A DNA stretch of 64,000 nt from assembly GCF_000379105.1 (NCBI RefSeq), contig NZ_KB900609.1, positions 2,530,365 through 2,594,364 of the forward strand, read 5' to 3'. Below are positions 14,792 through 23,011 of this stretch, in pieces; the first letter of the stretch is position 1, and each line of letters opens with the position of its first letter. Origin of the DNA: Methylobacterium sp. WSM2598 (GTDB lineage: Bacteria > Pseudomonadota > Alphaproteobacteria > Rhizobiales > Beijerinckiaceae). The translations under genes were made by a program, and so were the position numbers. The notes below the pieces were generated by a model that had not been told where the DNA came from, did not search any database, and worked only from the letters and a program-made list of their open reading frames with translations.

Positions 14792-16399
14792 ATGGGACGG
14801 ACCGGACCGGCCGGTGCGGCGCTTGCGGCGGCGAGGAGCGTCGTCCTCCTCCTGTGCCTCGTCCTCGGGCCGGGACCGGCGGCGGCGCAGGGCCGCGCGG
14901 TGGTCCTCGAAGCGAGCCCGCGCATCGCTCTCGTCATCAGCAACTCGGCCTATTCGGGCGGGGGTGATCCCCTCGGGACCAACCGCTCCGCCCGCCTCGT
15001 CGCGGAGGAGCTGGACCGGCTCGGCTTCGTGGTGGAGGCCGGGGAGAATCTCACCAAGGCGCAGATGCAGCAGCGCGTCGCCGAGGTCGCGGCCCGGATC
15101 GGGCGCAGCTCCGTGGTGGTGTTCTTCTACAACGGCTACGCGATCCGCTCGGGCCAGCAGAATTTCCTGATCCCGGTCGGGGCCAGCGTGCGCTCCGAGG
15201 TTCAGGTGCGCCAGGAGGGGCTCGACCTCGACTCGATCCTCGCCGAGTTCACCCGCCGCGGGGCGGCGACCCGGATCGTCATCGTGGACGCGGCCCGGCG
15301 CAACCCGTTCGAGGAGACGTTCCGGCGCCCGCCCGAGGGCTTGGCGGCCCTCGACATGCGCGACGGCACGCTGGCGATCTTCAGCGCCGCCCTCGACAAG
15401 CCGCCGGAGGAGGCCGACGACGGCGGCCTGTTCGTGCGCGAGCTCCTGCGCCAGATCGCGGCCCCGGGCGTCAGCGCCGAGCAGGGCTTCGCGCGCACCC
15501 GGATGGCGGTGGCGCGGGCGACCGGGGCGCGGCGCGTGCCCTGGGTCTCCTCCTCCCTCCTCGACGACGTCTTCTTCGCGACGCCGGGCGCGGCGCCTCG
15601 CCCGCCGCCCGCCGGCCCGCCGCCGGTGGCCGAGGCGCCCTCCCCGCCCCCGGCCTCCGAGCGCGCGGCGGGCGAGGGGCCGAGGCCGGGCGAGACCTTC
15701 CGCGACTGCCCGACCTGCCCGGAACTCGTCGTGGTGCCGGCGGGCGACTTCGTGATGGGCGGGGACGCGGAGTACGAGAAGCCCGCCCACCGGGTGACGA
15801 TCCGGCGCCCCTTCGCGATCGGCCGGCACGAGGTGACCTTCGCGCAGTGGGATGCCTGCGTGGCCGCGGGCGGCTGCAAGGGCGACATCGACGACCACGG
15901 CTTCGGGCGCGGCGACCGACCGGTCATCGACGTGAGCTACGACGACGTGCAGGGCTACCTGCGCTGGCTGTCCGCGCAGACGCGCCGGACCTACCGCCTG
16001 CCGAGCGAGGCGGAGTGGGAATACGCGGCCCGCGCGGGCGCGACCTCGCCGTTCTGGTGGGGGCCGGCGGTGGGCAGCGGGCGGGCGAATTGCGAGGATT
16101 GCAGCCAGGCTCCGTCCCACCGCACCGTCGCGGTGGGCTCGTACCGCCCCAACGCCTTCGGGCTGTTCGACACCGCCGGAAACGCCGCCGAGTGGGTCGA
16201 GGATTGCTGGAACATGAGCTACCGGGGGGCGCCGACCGACGGCGCGGCGTGGCGCACGGGCCAGTGCGACCTGCGCGTCCTGCGCGGCGGCTCCTTCACG
16301 GCCCGCTCGGCGCTCCTGCGCTCGGGCTCGCGCTTCCGCTACGACCACGACATCCGCTACTACGCCAACGGGTTCCGGGTGGTGCGGGAGCTCCCCTGA
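14792..16399 (+). CDS. secreted caspase-fold / FGE-sulfatase-fold fusion lacking catalytic residues of both domains
   Basis: About 535 residues. The start at MGRTGPAGAALAAARSVVLL gives the best signal peptide; an ATG 24 bp upstream is possible. Residues 42-265 have the C14 fold (RIALVISNSAYSGGGDPLG), but the catalytic His is Tyr116 in FFYNGYAI and the Cys is Ala168 in VIVDAARRNPF. After a Pro-rich linker an FGE/SUMF1-type domain (~305-533) shows VVPAGDFVMGG, GRHEVTFAQWDACVA, YRLPSEAEWEYAARAG, GLFDTAGNAAEWVEDCW and LRGGSFTARSALLRSG. The copper-binding cysteines of true FGE after GGSF are missing. It is therefore probably a binding or regulatory pseudoenzyme. Confidence 0.9.
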   Translation: MGRTGPAGAALAAARSVVLLLCLVLGPGPAAAQGRAVVLEASPRIALVISNSAYSGGGDPLGTNRSARLVAEELDRLGFVVEAGENLTKAQMQQRVAEVAARIGRSSVVVFFYNGYAIRSGQQNFLIPVGASVRSEVQVRQEGLDLDSILAEFTRRGAATRIVIVDAARRNPFEETFRRPPEGLAALDMRDGTLAIFSAALDKPPEEADDGGLFVRELLRQIAAPGVSAEQGFARTRMAVARATGARRVPWVSSSLLDDVFFATPGAAPRPPPAGPPPVAEAPSPPPASERAAGEGPRPGETFRDCPTCPELVVVPAGDFVMGGDAEYEKPAHRVTIRRPFAIGRHEVTFAQWDACVAAGGCKGDIDDHGFGRGDRPVIDVSYDDVQGYLRWLSAQTRRTYRLPSEAEWEYAARAGATSPFWWGPAVGSGRANCEDCSQAPSHRTVAVGSYRPNAFGLFDTAGNAAEWVEDCWNMSYRGAPTDGAAWRTGQCDLRVLRGGSFTARSALLRSGSRFRYDHDIRYYANGFRVVRELP

Positions 16400-16494
16400 T
16401 CCGCACCGGGCCGGGGCCGGCCTGCGCCACATCGCCCCTTGCGGCGGGCCGGGCGGCGGGGGATGGGCAGGCTTTCGTCCCCGAGGAGCCCCCG

Positions 16495-17625
16495 ATGTCC
16501 CCCGAATCCGCCGCCCCGTCGCCCGAGGAGGCCGTCGCCGCGATCAGCCGCTGGCTCTCGGTCGAGAGCCCGACCCACCACGCGGCCGGGGTCAACCGGA
16601 TGATGGACCTCGTCGCCGACGAGGCCGAGGCGACCGGCATCCCGTGGGAGCGGATCGGCGGCACGCAGGGCCTCGGCGACAGCCTGATCCTGCGGGCCGG
16701 GCCGCGGACCGGGGAGCCCGCCCTCCTGGTCCTGTCGCACCTCGACACGGTCCATCCGGTCGGCACCCTGGCGGAGCTGCCGGTGCGGGTCGAGGGCGAC
16801 CGGCTCTACGGGCCGGGCGTGTACGACATGAAGGGCGGGGCGTGGCTCTGCCTGCAGGGCTTCATCGCCGCGGCGAAGGGCGGGCAGGCCCGGCGGCCCC
16901 TCGTCTTCCTGTTCACGAGCGACGAGGAGATCGGCTCGCCGACGACCCGCGGGCTGATCGAGGATCTGGGGCGGCGGGCCGAGGCGGTGCTGGTGACCGA
17001 GCCCGGCCGGGACGGCGGCCGGGTGGTCACGGGCCGCAAGGGCGTCGGGCGCTTCGACATCCACGTGGAGGGGCGCCCCGCCCATGCCGGCAGCCGCCAC
17101 GCGGAGGGGCGCAACGCGATCCGCGAGGCCGCCCGGCTGATCCTGGAGATCGAGGCCCTGACCGACTACGCGCGCGGCATCACCACCACGGTCGGGCTGG
17201 TCCAGGGCGGCACCGCCGAGAACGTGGTGCCGCAGCATTGCCGCTTCACCGCGGACCTGCGGGTGGTGACGGAGGAGGACGGGCGGGCCTGCGTGGCGCG
17301 CCTCCGCGGCCTGCAGGCCGCGCCCGACTTCACCGTGACGGTGACCGGCGGCATGAACCGCCCGCCCTATCCGCGCTCGGACCTGACCGGCCGGCTCTTC
17401 GCGCAGGCGCGCGCCATCGCCGAGCAGGAGCTCGGCCTCGCCCTCGGCGAGGTGCCGCTGACGGGCGGCGGCTCGGACGGGAACTTCACGGCGGCGCTCG
17501 GCGTGCCGACCCTCGACGGCCTCGGCATCGACGGGGACGGCGCCCACACGCTGTGGGAGTACGGCCTGATCTCCTCCATCGCGCCGCGGCGGCGGCTGAT
17601 GCAGCGGATGCTGGAGACGCTGTGA
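16495..17625 (+). CDS. M20-family metallopeptidase (carboxypeptidase G2-like)
   Basis: A 376-residue cytoplasmic dizinc hydrolase. Metal ligands and catalytic residues are visible: LSHLDTVHP (His, Asp), GPGVYDMKGG (bridging Asp), FTSDEEIGSP (general base Glu), VTEPG, and AHTLWEYG near the C-terminus (last His). The dimerisation domain has GRPAHAGSRHAEGRNAI. The substrate is probably an N-acyl amino acid or peptide and cannot be fixed from sequence. The ATG has GAGGAG just upstream. The stop TGA lies inside the GTGATCCG motif of the following repeat array. Confidence 0.92.
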   Translation: MSPESAAPSPEEAVAAISRWLSVESPTHHAAGVNRMMDLVADEAEATGIPWERIGGTQGLGDSLILRAGPRTGEPALLVLSHLDTVHPVGTLAELPVRVEGDRLYGPGVYDMKGGAWLCLQGFIAAAKGGQARRPLVFLFTSDEEIGSPTTRGLIEDLGRRAEAVLVTEPGRDGGRVVTGRKGVGRFDIHVEGRPAHAGSRHAEGRNAIREAARLILEIEALTDYARGITTTVGLVQGGTAENVVPQHCRFTADLRVVTEEDGRACVARLRGLQAAPDFTVTVTGGMNRPPYPRSDLTGRLFAQARAIAEQELGLALGEVPLTGGGSDGNFTAALGVPTLDGLGIDGDGAHTLWEYGLISSIAPRRRLMQRMLETL

Positions 17626-17790
17626 TCCGAAATCCGACGGATTGCGTCGCAATGCGGATGTCGGCTTCGCTCAAGCGCCGCGCCGGCTCGTGATCCGACG
17701 GATTGCGTCGCAATGCGGATGTCGGCTTCGCTCAAGCGCCGCGCCGGCTCGTGATCCGACGGATTGCGTCGCAATGCGGATTTGGCGCAG
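17622..17790. repeat. dispersed repeat family 1, tandem 61-bp array at a convergent junction
   Basis: One slightly variant copy (from 17622), one full 61-bp copy starting GTGATCCGACGGATTGCGTC (17690) and a truncated third copy (17751 to about 17780). Each has the small hairpin ATTGCG-T-CGCAAT in the place where the 11.5 kb copies have GATGGC-TTC-GCCATC, followed by the shared CGGATGTCGGCTTCGCTCA stretch. It fills most of the gap between the convergent peptidase and HD-GYP genes. Confidence 0.92.
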
Positions 17791-17841
17791 CCCGCGCCCC
17801 GTCCGGGCCCCCTCGGGGTCCGGGAACGAAGGGCCGGGCCG

Positions 17842-18888
17842 TCACGCCGCCCGCGTCGCCGGCCGGTCCTCCACGAGGGCGACCACCTCGTCCCAGCGCG
17901 ACAGGAAGGCCCACACGCAGGCCGGGTCGAAATGCCGGCCCGCCTCCTCCTCCAGGAAGGACCGGGCCCGGTCGAGCGGCCAGCCCGGCTTGTAGACCCG
18001 GTCCGAGATCAGCGCGTCGAACACGTCCGCCACCGCGGTGATGCGGCCCGGCAGCGGGATCGCCTCGCCTTTCAGGCCGCGCGGGTAGCCGGTCCCGTCC
18101 CAGCGCTCGTGGTGGGTCAGCGCGATCTCGGCGGCGAGGCGCAGGAGCCGGGACGGGCTGTCGCTCAGCATCCGGTAGCCGCGCAGGGCGTGCTCCATCA
18201 TCTCGACCCGCTCGGCCTCGCTCAGGGGCCCGGGCTTGCGCAGGATCGCGTCCGCCACCCCGATCTTGCCGATGTCGTGCATGGTCGAGGCCAGCGCGAT
18301 GTCGTTCGCCTCCTCCTCCGGGAGGCCGAGCCCGTCCGCGATGGCGATGACGCAGCCGGCCACCCGGGTGAGGTGGCCGCCCGCCTGATCGTCCCGGTAC
18401 TCCGCCGCCAGCATCAGGCGGTGGATGATCTCCCGCTCCCGCTGGGCGCTCTGCGCGTGCACCCGCCGCATCTCGCGGGCGAGGTCCTCCGCCTCCGCGG
18501 CGCCCGCCTGGGCCCGGGACAGGGCGACGAGGTTGCGGGCGCGGATCTGCAGGTCGAACCCGTCGAGGGGCGGCAGCACCACGTCGGTGGCGCCCGCTTC
18601 GAGGGCGCGCCGCCGCGCCGCGGCCGGCTCGCCGCTGCCCAGCACCATCAGGGAGGTGCGCACGAGGTGCGGCAGGCGGCGCAGGTCGCGCACGAGGCCG
18701 ATCGCGTCGAGGCGGGGCCCGTCCTCGATCAGCACGAGGTCGGTGCCCTGATCCGCCAGGGCGCTGCGGGCGGCCTCGGCCTCGCCGAGGACCAGGGTGG
18801 CGTAGGCGGGGGCGAAGAGGCGCGAGAGCTGCGCCGGATCCGGCCGTGCCGTGACGATGACGACGGAGGGGTCCGCGGCGGAAGTCAT
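17842..18888 (-). CDS. receiver / HD-GYP cyclic-di-GMP phosphodiesterase
   Basis: 348 residues. An N-terminal receiver-like domain (~1-120) has LVLIEDGPR at the phosphoacceptor strand. A coiled linker follows (AREMRRVHAQSAQREREIIH), then the HD-GYP domain: MHDIGKIGV (His204-Asp205), THHERWDGTGYPRGLKG (GYP at 267-269) and AVADVFDALISDRVYKPGW. All metal-binding elements look intact, so hydrolysis of c-di-GMP is expected. It is an RpfG-like response regulator without an adjoining kinase. The product should lower c-di-GMP, opposing the cyclase at 26.5 kb. Confidence 0.93.
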   Translation of the reverse strand: MTSAADPSVVIVTARPDPAQLSRLFAPAYATLVLGEAEAARSALADQGTDLVLIEDGPRLDAIGLVRDLRRLPHLVRTSLMVLGSGEPAAARRRALEAGATDVVLPPLDGFDLQIRARNLVALSRAQAGAAEAEDLAREMRRVHAQSAQREREIIHRLMLAAEYRDDQAGGHLTRVAGCVIAIADGLGLPEEEANDIALASTMHDIGKIGVADAILRKPGPLSEAERVEMMEHALRGYRMLSDSPSRLLRLAAEIALTHHERWDGTGYPRGLKGEAIPLPGRITAVADVFDALISDRVYKPGWPLDRARSFLEEEAGRHFDPACVWAFLSRWDEVVALVEDRPATRAA

Positions 18889-18985
18889 GGCGTGTCTGGG
18901 ATCCCATGCCGGGCCGTCGGGTGCGGCGGCATCAGCGAAATGTCGCCGAGTTTGCTGAAGCGATCTTTAAAGCATGTTTTGGCGG

Positions 18986-19474
18986 TCAGATGGCGAAATC
19001 GCTGCCGCTGGGCAGGTCCGGGAAGATCCTGGCCGCCTCGGCCCGTCGGCAGAGCTCCTCCACCGTCACCGCGTCGAGGGTCGCGAGGAAGGCCTGCCCG
19101 GCCGCCGCGAGGAGCGGGTCGATCAGCCCCGCCGCCGGCGCCGGCCTGCCCGCCTCGCCGTCGCCGAGGGCCAGCACCGCCCTGGCGATGTCGCCGACGC
19201 GGATGCGGCGGCGCTCGCGGGCGAGTTCGTAGCCGCCATGCGGGCCGCGCAGGCCCTTGAGCAGCCCGTGCCGGACCAGGGCCTGCAGCACCGTCTCGAG
19301 GTGGCGCGGGGGCAGGCCGTGGCGGGCCGCGAGCGCCCGGGCGCTGACCGCCTGCGGCCGGGCGTGGAGCGCGATGTCGATCACCGCCGCCACCGCGAGC
19401 GCGAGGCGCGGGGGCGCCAGCGCCGGCGGGGCCGCGCCGGCGGGCTCCTGCGGGCTGGTCGAGGCCTCCCCCAT
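18986..19474 (-). CDS. Rrf2-family transcriptional regulator
   Basis: 162 residues with the Rrf2 winged helix: RLALAVAAVIDIALHA, VSARALAARHGLPPRHLETV, LVRHGLLKGLRGPHGGYELA. The three clustered cysteines that hold an Fe-S cluster in IscR/RirA/NsrR are absent (one Cys only, in EELCRRAEAA), so sensing must work differently. It starts 7 bp after the dUTPase stop and is in the same transcript. About 100 AT-rich bases lie between its stop and the HD-GYP gene. Confidence 0.9.
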   Translation of the reverse strand: MGEASTSPQEPAGAAPPALAPPRLALAVAAVIDIALHARPQAVSARALAARHGLPPRHLETVLQALVRHGLLKGLRGPHGGYELARERRRIRVGDIARAVLALGDGEAGRPAPAAGLIDPLLAAAGQAFLATLDAVTVEELCRRAEAARIFPDLPSGSDFAI

Positions 19475-19481
19475 CGCGCCC

Positions 19482-19970
19482 TCAGTGCCGCCCCGTCGAG
19501 CCGAACCCGCTCTCCCCCCGCGCCGCCGCCTCGCCCGAGAAGGTCTCGACGAGGCGCAGGGCCGGCCGGGTCACCCGGGTGAAGACGAGCTGCGCCACGC
19601 GCTCCCCCGGCGCGATGGTGAGCGGCCGGGACGCGCCCGGCGGGTTGCGGTTCCAGAGCGAGAGCATCAGGGGCCCCTCGTAATCGGCGTCGATCACCCC
19701 GACCGTGTTGCCGAGGACGAGCCCCTCCCGGTGGCCGAGCCCCGAGCGGGGACAGACCAGGCCGCACCAGCCGGGATCGCGGATCGCCACCGCGAATCCG
19801 GCCGGCACCAGGACCGGGGCGGCCTGCGGGGCGAGCGTCAGGGGCGCGTCCAGGCAGGCGTGCAGGTCGAGCCCCGCCGCCTGCGCCGAGCCCCAGCGCG
19901 GGAACCCCCACCCGGAGAGACGCGGATCGAGGAGGCGGATCTCGACCGCGAGGTCGTCGGGCCCGGTCAT
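19482..19970 (-). CDS. dut: deoxyuridine 5'-triphosphate nucleotidohydrolase
   Basis: The trimeric dUTPase that hydrolyses dUTP to dUMP. Conserved motifs are visible in order: AQAAGLDLHACLDAPL (motif 1), PRSGLGHREGLVLGN (motif 2), GVIDADYEGPLMLSLWN (motif 3, with the catalytic Asp), APGERVAQLVF (motif 4) and GESGFGSTGRH at the C-terminus (motif 5). At 162 residues it is normal. The start MTGPDDLAVEIRLLD is preferred over one 48 bp upstream with an Arg-rich head. Confidence 0.95.
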   Translation of the reverse strand: MTGPDDLAVEIRLLDPRLSGWGFPRWGSAQAAGLDLHACLDAPLTLAPQAAPVLVPAGFAVAIRDPGWCGLVCPRSGLGHREGLVLGNTVGVIDADYEGPLMLSLWNRNPPGASRPLTIAPGERVAQLVFTRVTRPALRLVETFSGEAAARGESGFGSTGRH

Positions 19971-20202
19971 GCGCCGCCCCGCCACCGCATTCCGCCCCGG
20001 TGCCGCGGTCGGGCGCATCGGCCGGAGGGCAGGTCGGGCATGGGCGAGCCTCGCGCTGGCATCGCCCGGCGGCGCGCCGGATCCGGCGCGGACGATGCGG
20101 TCAGGTATCCGGTGATGGGCGCGGCCCGGCCGGGCCGCCCCGCGGCGCCCTTATGCCCCGGCCGCGCGCCCGCGGCTACACCCCCGGGAGGGGGAGCCGG
20201 CC

Positions 20203-20853
20203 TCAGCCGAGCCGCGCGGCGAGGGTGCGGGCGAAGGACTCGATATGCGCCGTCATGGCCGCCGCGGCGTCCGACGGGGAGCGCCGGGCGAGGGCGTCGC
20301 GGATCGCCGCGTGCTCCACCGCCACCTCCGCGAGGTGCTGGCCGGTGCCGAGGGACAGGGCCCAGAAGCGCACCGATCGGCCGTGCAGCCCGTCCAGCAC
20401 CTCGGCCAGGACGCGGTTGCCGCTCGCCGCGGCGATCGCCGCGTGGAAGCGCCGGTCGGCCTCGATGATCGGGTCGAGGTCGGGCGAGGGCGCGGCCGGG
20501 GCCTCGGCCAGCACCGCGTCGAGCCGGGCCAGATCCGCCGCGCCGATCCGCTCGGCCGCCCGCGCCGCGCAGGCCGGCTCGGTCAGCCGGCGCACCTCGA
20601 CGAGCTGCGCGAACTCGTCCATCGAGAGCGGCTGCACCAGGACGCCCTTGCGGGGCAGGATCCGCACCAGCCCCTCGTGCATCAGCCGGTGCAGCGCCTT
20701 GTTCACCGGCGTGCGTCCGATGCCGAATTCCGCGCAGAGGGCCGCCTCGTTGAGCGCCTCGCCGGGCTTCAGCCGGAGGGCCAGGATGTCGCCCTTCAGG
20801 CGCCGGTAGGCCCGCTCGTTCTCCGAGATAATGGGGGGATCGCCCGCTCTCAT
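20203..20853 (-). CDS. GntR/FCD-family transcriptional regulator
   Basis: 216 residues. The N-terminal winged helix (AYRRLKGDILALRLKPGEAL, then FGIGRTPVNKALHRLMHEGL) is followed by an FCD ligand-binding domain with Asp and His metal ligands (IIEADRRFHAAIAAASGN, VEHAAIRDALARR). The start at 20853 leaves the palindrome TGTGAAATTTCACA 43 bp upstream; a longer start at 20886 would place that operator only 9 bp from the codon. It is divergent from the transporter operon and very likely represses it until a carboxylate-type ligand binds. Confidence 0.92.
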   Translation of the reverse strand: MRAGDPPIISENERAYRRLKGDILALRLKPGEALNEAALCAEFGIGRTPVNKALHRLMHEGLVRILPRKGVLVQPLSMDEFAQLVEVRRLTEPACAARAAERIGAADLARLDAVLAEAPAAPSPDLDPIIEADRRFHAAIAAASGNRVLAEVLDGLHGRSVRFWALSLGTGQHLAEVAVEHAAIRDALARRSPSDAAAAMTAHIESFARTLAARLG

Positions 20854-20895
20854 CCGCTCACCGCTCCCGCAGCGCGGCCGCGCCATAGCACGGTT

Positions 20896-20909
20896 TGTGA
20901 AATTTCACA
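20896..20909. promoter_or_regulatory. perfect 14-bp palindromic operator
   Basis: TGTGAAATTTCACA is exactly self-complementary and lies between the divergent GntR/FCD and MFS starts, in a short AT-rich patch. FCD regulators bind such short palindromes, so this is the probable auto- and operon operator. Confidence 0.75.
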
Positions 20910-20982
20910 GGCATGCTAATTGCGAGGCCAAGCGCCGATCGGCCCCGTCCGGGCGGGGGGAGAAGAGCGCGGGAGAAGTGCG

Positions 20983-22299
20983 ATGATGCGGGGAGACGAG
21001 GTGAGCGCGGCCGAGCTGGAGGAGGGTTACCGCGGGGCGACCCTGCGGCTGATCCCCTTCCTGGTGATCCTGTTCATCCTGGCCTGGATCGACCGGGTGA
21101 ATGTGGGCTTCGCCAAGCTGCAGATGCTGACCGACCTGCGGTTCAGCGAGGCGGTCTACGGCTTCGGGGCGGGGATCTTCTTCGTCGGCTACTTCCTGTT
21201 CGAGGTGCCGAGCAACCTGCTCCTGGAGCGCATCGGCGCGCGCCGGACGCTGGCGCGGATCACCATCCTGTGGGGGCTCGCCTCGATGGGCCTCGCCTTC
21301 GTGCGCGACGAGTGGACGTTCTACGCCGTGCGCTTCCTGCTCGGCGTGTTCGAGGCGGGCTTCTTCCCGGGCGTGGTCCTCTACCTGACCTACTGGTTCC
21401 CGAGCGCCCGGCGCTCGCGCATCAACGGCCTGTTCATGACCTCCTTCGCGGTGGCCGGGATCGTCGGCGGGCCGGTGGCCGGGCTGATCATGGGCACGAT
21501 GGGGGGCGTCGGCGGCCTCGCCAACTGGCAGTGGCTGTTCATCCTGGAGGGGATCCCCTCGCTCGTCGCCGGGCTCGCGGTGCTCGCCTGGCTGCCGGAC
21601 CGGCCCGAGAGCGCGCGCTGGCTTCCCGCGCCGGTCGCCGCCGCCATGAGCGCGGCGGTGGCGGCGGAGGGCCGCGCGGCCGGCAAGGAGGCGCATCTCG
21701 GGGCGGCCCTGCGCGACGGCCGGGTCTGGCTCTGCGCGCTGATCTACTTCTGCATCGTCAGCGGCAACGCCACCATCGCGTTCTGGACGCCCTCGATCAT
21801 CAAGGAGATCGGCGTGCGCGACCCGATCGCCATCGGCCTCCTCTCGGCAATCCCCTTCGTCGCCGGCACGGCCGCGATGGTCTGGAACGGCGCGCATTCC
21901 GACCGCCGCCGGGAGCGGCGCCTGCATTGCGCCGGCGCGAGCCTGGTCGCCGCCGCGGGCCTCGCGGCGACGGGCGCCCTGATCGGCCAGGCCGTCCCCG
22001 CGCTGGCGGCCCTCACGGTCGCGGCGATCGGCATCCTGGCGGCCTTCCCGGTCTTCTGGGCGCTGCCGCAGACCTTCCTCTCCGGCACCGCCGCGGCGGG
22101 CGCCATCGCGGCGATCAACGCGATCGGCAACCTCGCGGGCTTCGCCGCGCCCTCCATGATCGGCCTGTCGACCTCCCTCACCGGCTCGTCCAGCGGCGGG
22201 CTCACCGTCGTGGCCGGCCTCGAACTCCTGGCCGCCATCCTGGTCTTCGGCTTCGCGCGCTGGCAGGAGGAATCCGCGCCCGAACCGGCCATTCCATGA
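20983..22299 (+). CDS. MFS transporter, anion:cation symporter type
   Basis: 438 residues with 12 predicted membrane segments. The DRVNVGFAKLQML region after helix 1 and the loop FFVGYFLFEVPSNLLLERIG, LGVFEAGFFPGVVLYLTYWF are typical of the ACS family, which imports organic anions such as tartrate, phthalate or hexuronates. The start is MMRGDEVSA with a GGGAGAAG ribosome site. It overlaps the next frame's earliest ATG by 4 bp. The substrate should match the amidase and DUF2848 enzymes of the operon; it is not determinable here. Confidence 0.93.
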   Translation: MMRGDEVSAAELEEGYRGATLRLIPFLVILFILAWIDRVNVGFAKLQMLTDLRFSEAVYGFGAGIFFVGYFLFEVPSNLLLERIGARRTLARITILWGLASMGLAFVRDEWTFYAVRFLLGVFEAGFFPGVVLYLTYWFPSARRSRINGLFMTSFAVAGIVGGPVAGLIMGTMGGVGGLANWQWLFILEGIPSLVAGLAVLAWLPDRPESARWLPAPVAAAMSAAVAAEGRAAGKEAHLGAALRDGRVWLCALIYFCIVSGNATIAFWTPSIIKEIGVRDPIAIGLLSAIPFVAGTAAMVWNGAHSDRRRERRLHCAGASLVAAAGLAATGALIGQAVPALAALTVAAIGILAAFPVFWALPQTFLSGTAAAGAIAAINAIGNLAGFAAPSMIGLSTSLTGSSSGGLTVVAGLELLAAILVFGFARWQEESAPEPAIP

Positions 22300-22310
22300 G
22301 GAACCCCGCG

Positions 22311-22991
22311 ATGCTGACCTTCCACCGCAGCGCCCGCGGGCGCGAGGACCGGATCGCCATCGAGCCCGAATCCGTGGTGATCGCCGGCTGGGCCGGGAGC
22401 GACGAGGCGGCGATCCGCCACCACATCGAGGAACTGGCGGCGATCGGCGTGCCGCGCCCCTCGGCGGTGCCGGTCTATTACCGGGTCGCGGCCCAGACCC
22501 TCACGCAGGCGGCGCGCCTCGTCGTGCTCGGTCCCGACACCTCCGGCGAGGCCGAGCCGGTGGTGGTCTCGCTGGCGGACGGGCTCTGGCTCGGGCTCGG
22601 CTCCGACCACACCGACCGCAAGGCCGAGACGCTCGGCATCGCCCTCTCGAAGCAGCTCTGCGGCAAGCCGATCGGCACCGGCCTGTGGCGCCTCGACGAG
22701 GTCGAGCCGCACTGGGACGCCCTGGTGCTGCGGGCCTACGCGACGATCGACGGCGCGCGGGTGCTCTACCAGGAAGGCGCGCTCGCCGGCCTGCGCCGCC
22801 CGAGCGACCTCCTGGCACGCCGGCCCGGCGGCCCGGACCTGCCGCCCGGCAGCGTGATGTTCGGCGGCACCCTCGCGGCCATCGGGGGCATCCGGCCGGC
22901 CTCGCGCTTCGAGATCGAACTGGAGGATCCGGTGCGCGGAATGCGCCTCGGCCACGCCTACGACGTCAAGGTGCTGCCGGTCGTGTCCTGA
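22311..22991 (+). CDS. DUF2848 protein (fumarylacetoacetate-hydrolase-like)
   Basis: 226 residues. The DUF2848 pattern is visible: IAGWAGSDEAAIRHHIEELA, PVYYRVAAQTLTQAARLVVL, GLGSDHTDRKAETLGIALSK, and PGSVMFGGTLAAIGG near the end. The family resembles fumarylacetoacetate hydrolases and recurs beside MFS transporters, amidases and GntR regulators, so it probably cleaves or isomerises the imported acid. The ATG at 22311 has GAGGAA upstream; an ATG 15 bp earlier overlaps the transporter stop. Confidence 0.88.
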   Translation: MLTFHRSARGREDRIAIEPESVVIAGWAGSDEAAIRHHIEELAAIGVPRPSAVPVYYRVAAQTLTQAARLVVLGPDTSGEAEPVVVSLADGLWLGLGSDHTDRKAETLGIALSKQLCGKPIGTGLWRLDEVEPHWDALVLRAYATIDGARVLYQEGALAGLRRPSDLLARRPGGPDLPPGSVMFGGTLAAIGGIRPASRFEIELEDPVRGMRLGHAYDVKVLPVVS

Positions 22992-23011
22992 GGCGGCGGG
23001 AGCGGCAGGGG

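Noticed and set aside
11747-16399. Caspase and caspase-FGE genes as an antiphage defence island
   Set aside because: Both proteins carry signal peptides and lack the usual effector, NTPase or transmembrane partners of known defence systems; no other defence or mobile genes flank them.
17622-17790. CRISPR or attachment-site array
   Set aside because: The units are contiguous, contain their own hairpin and recur singly elsewhere; there are no spacers, integrase gene or tRNA.
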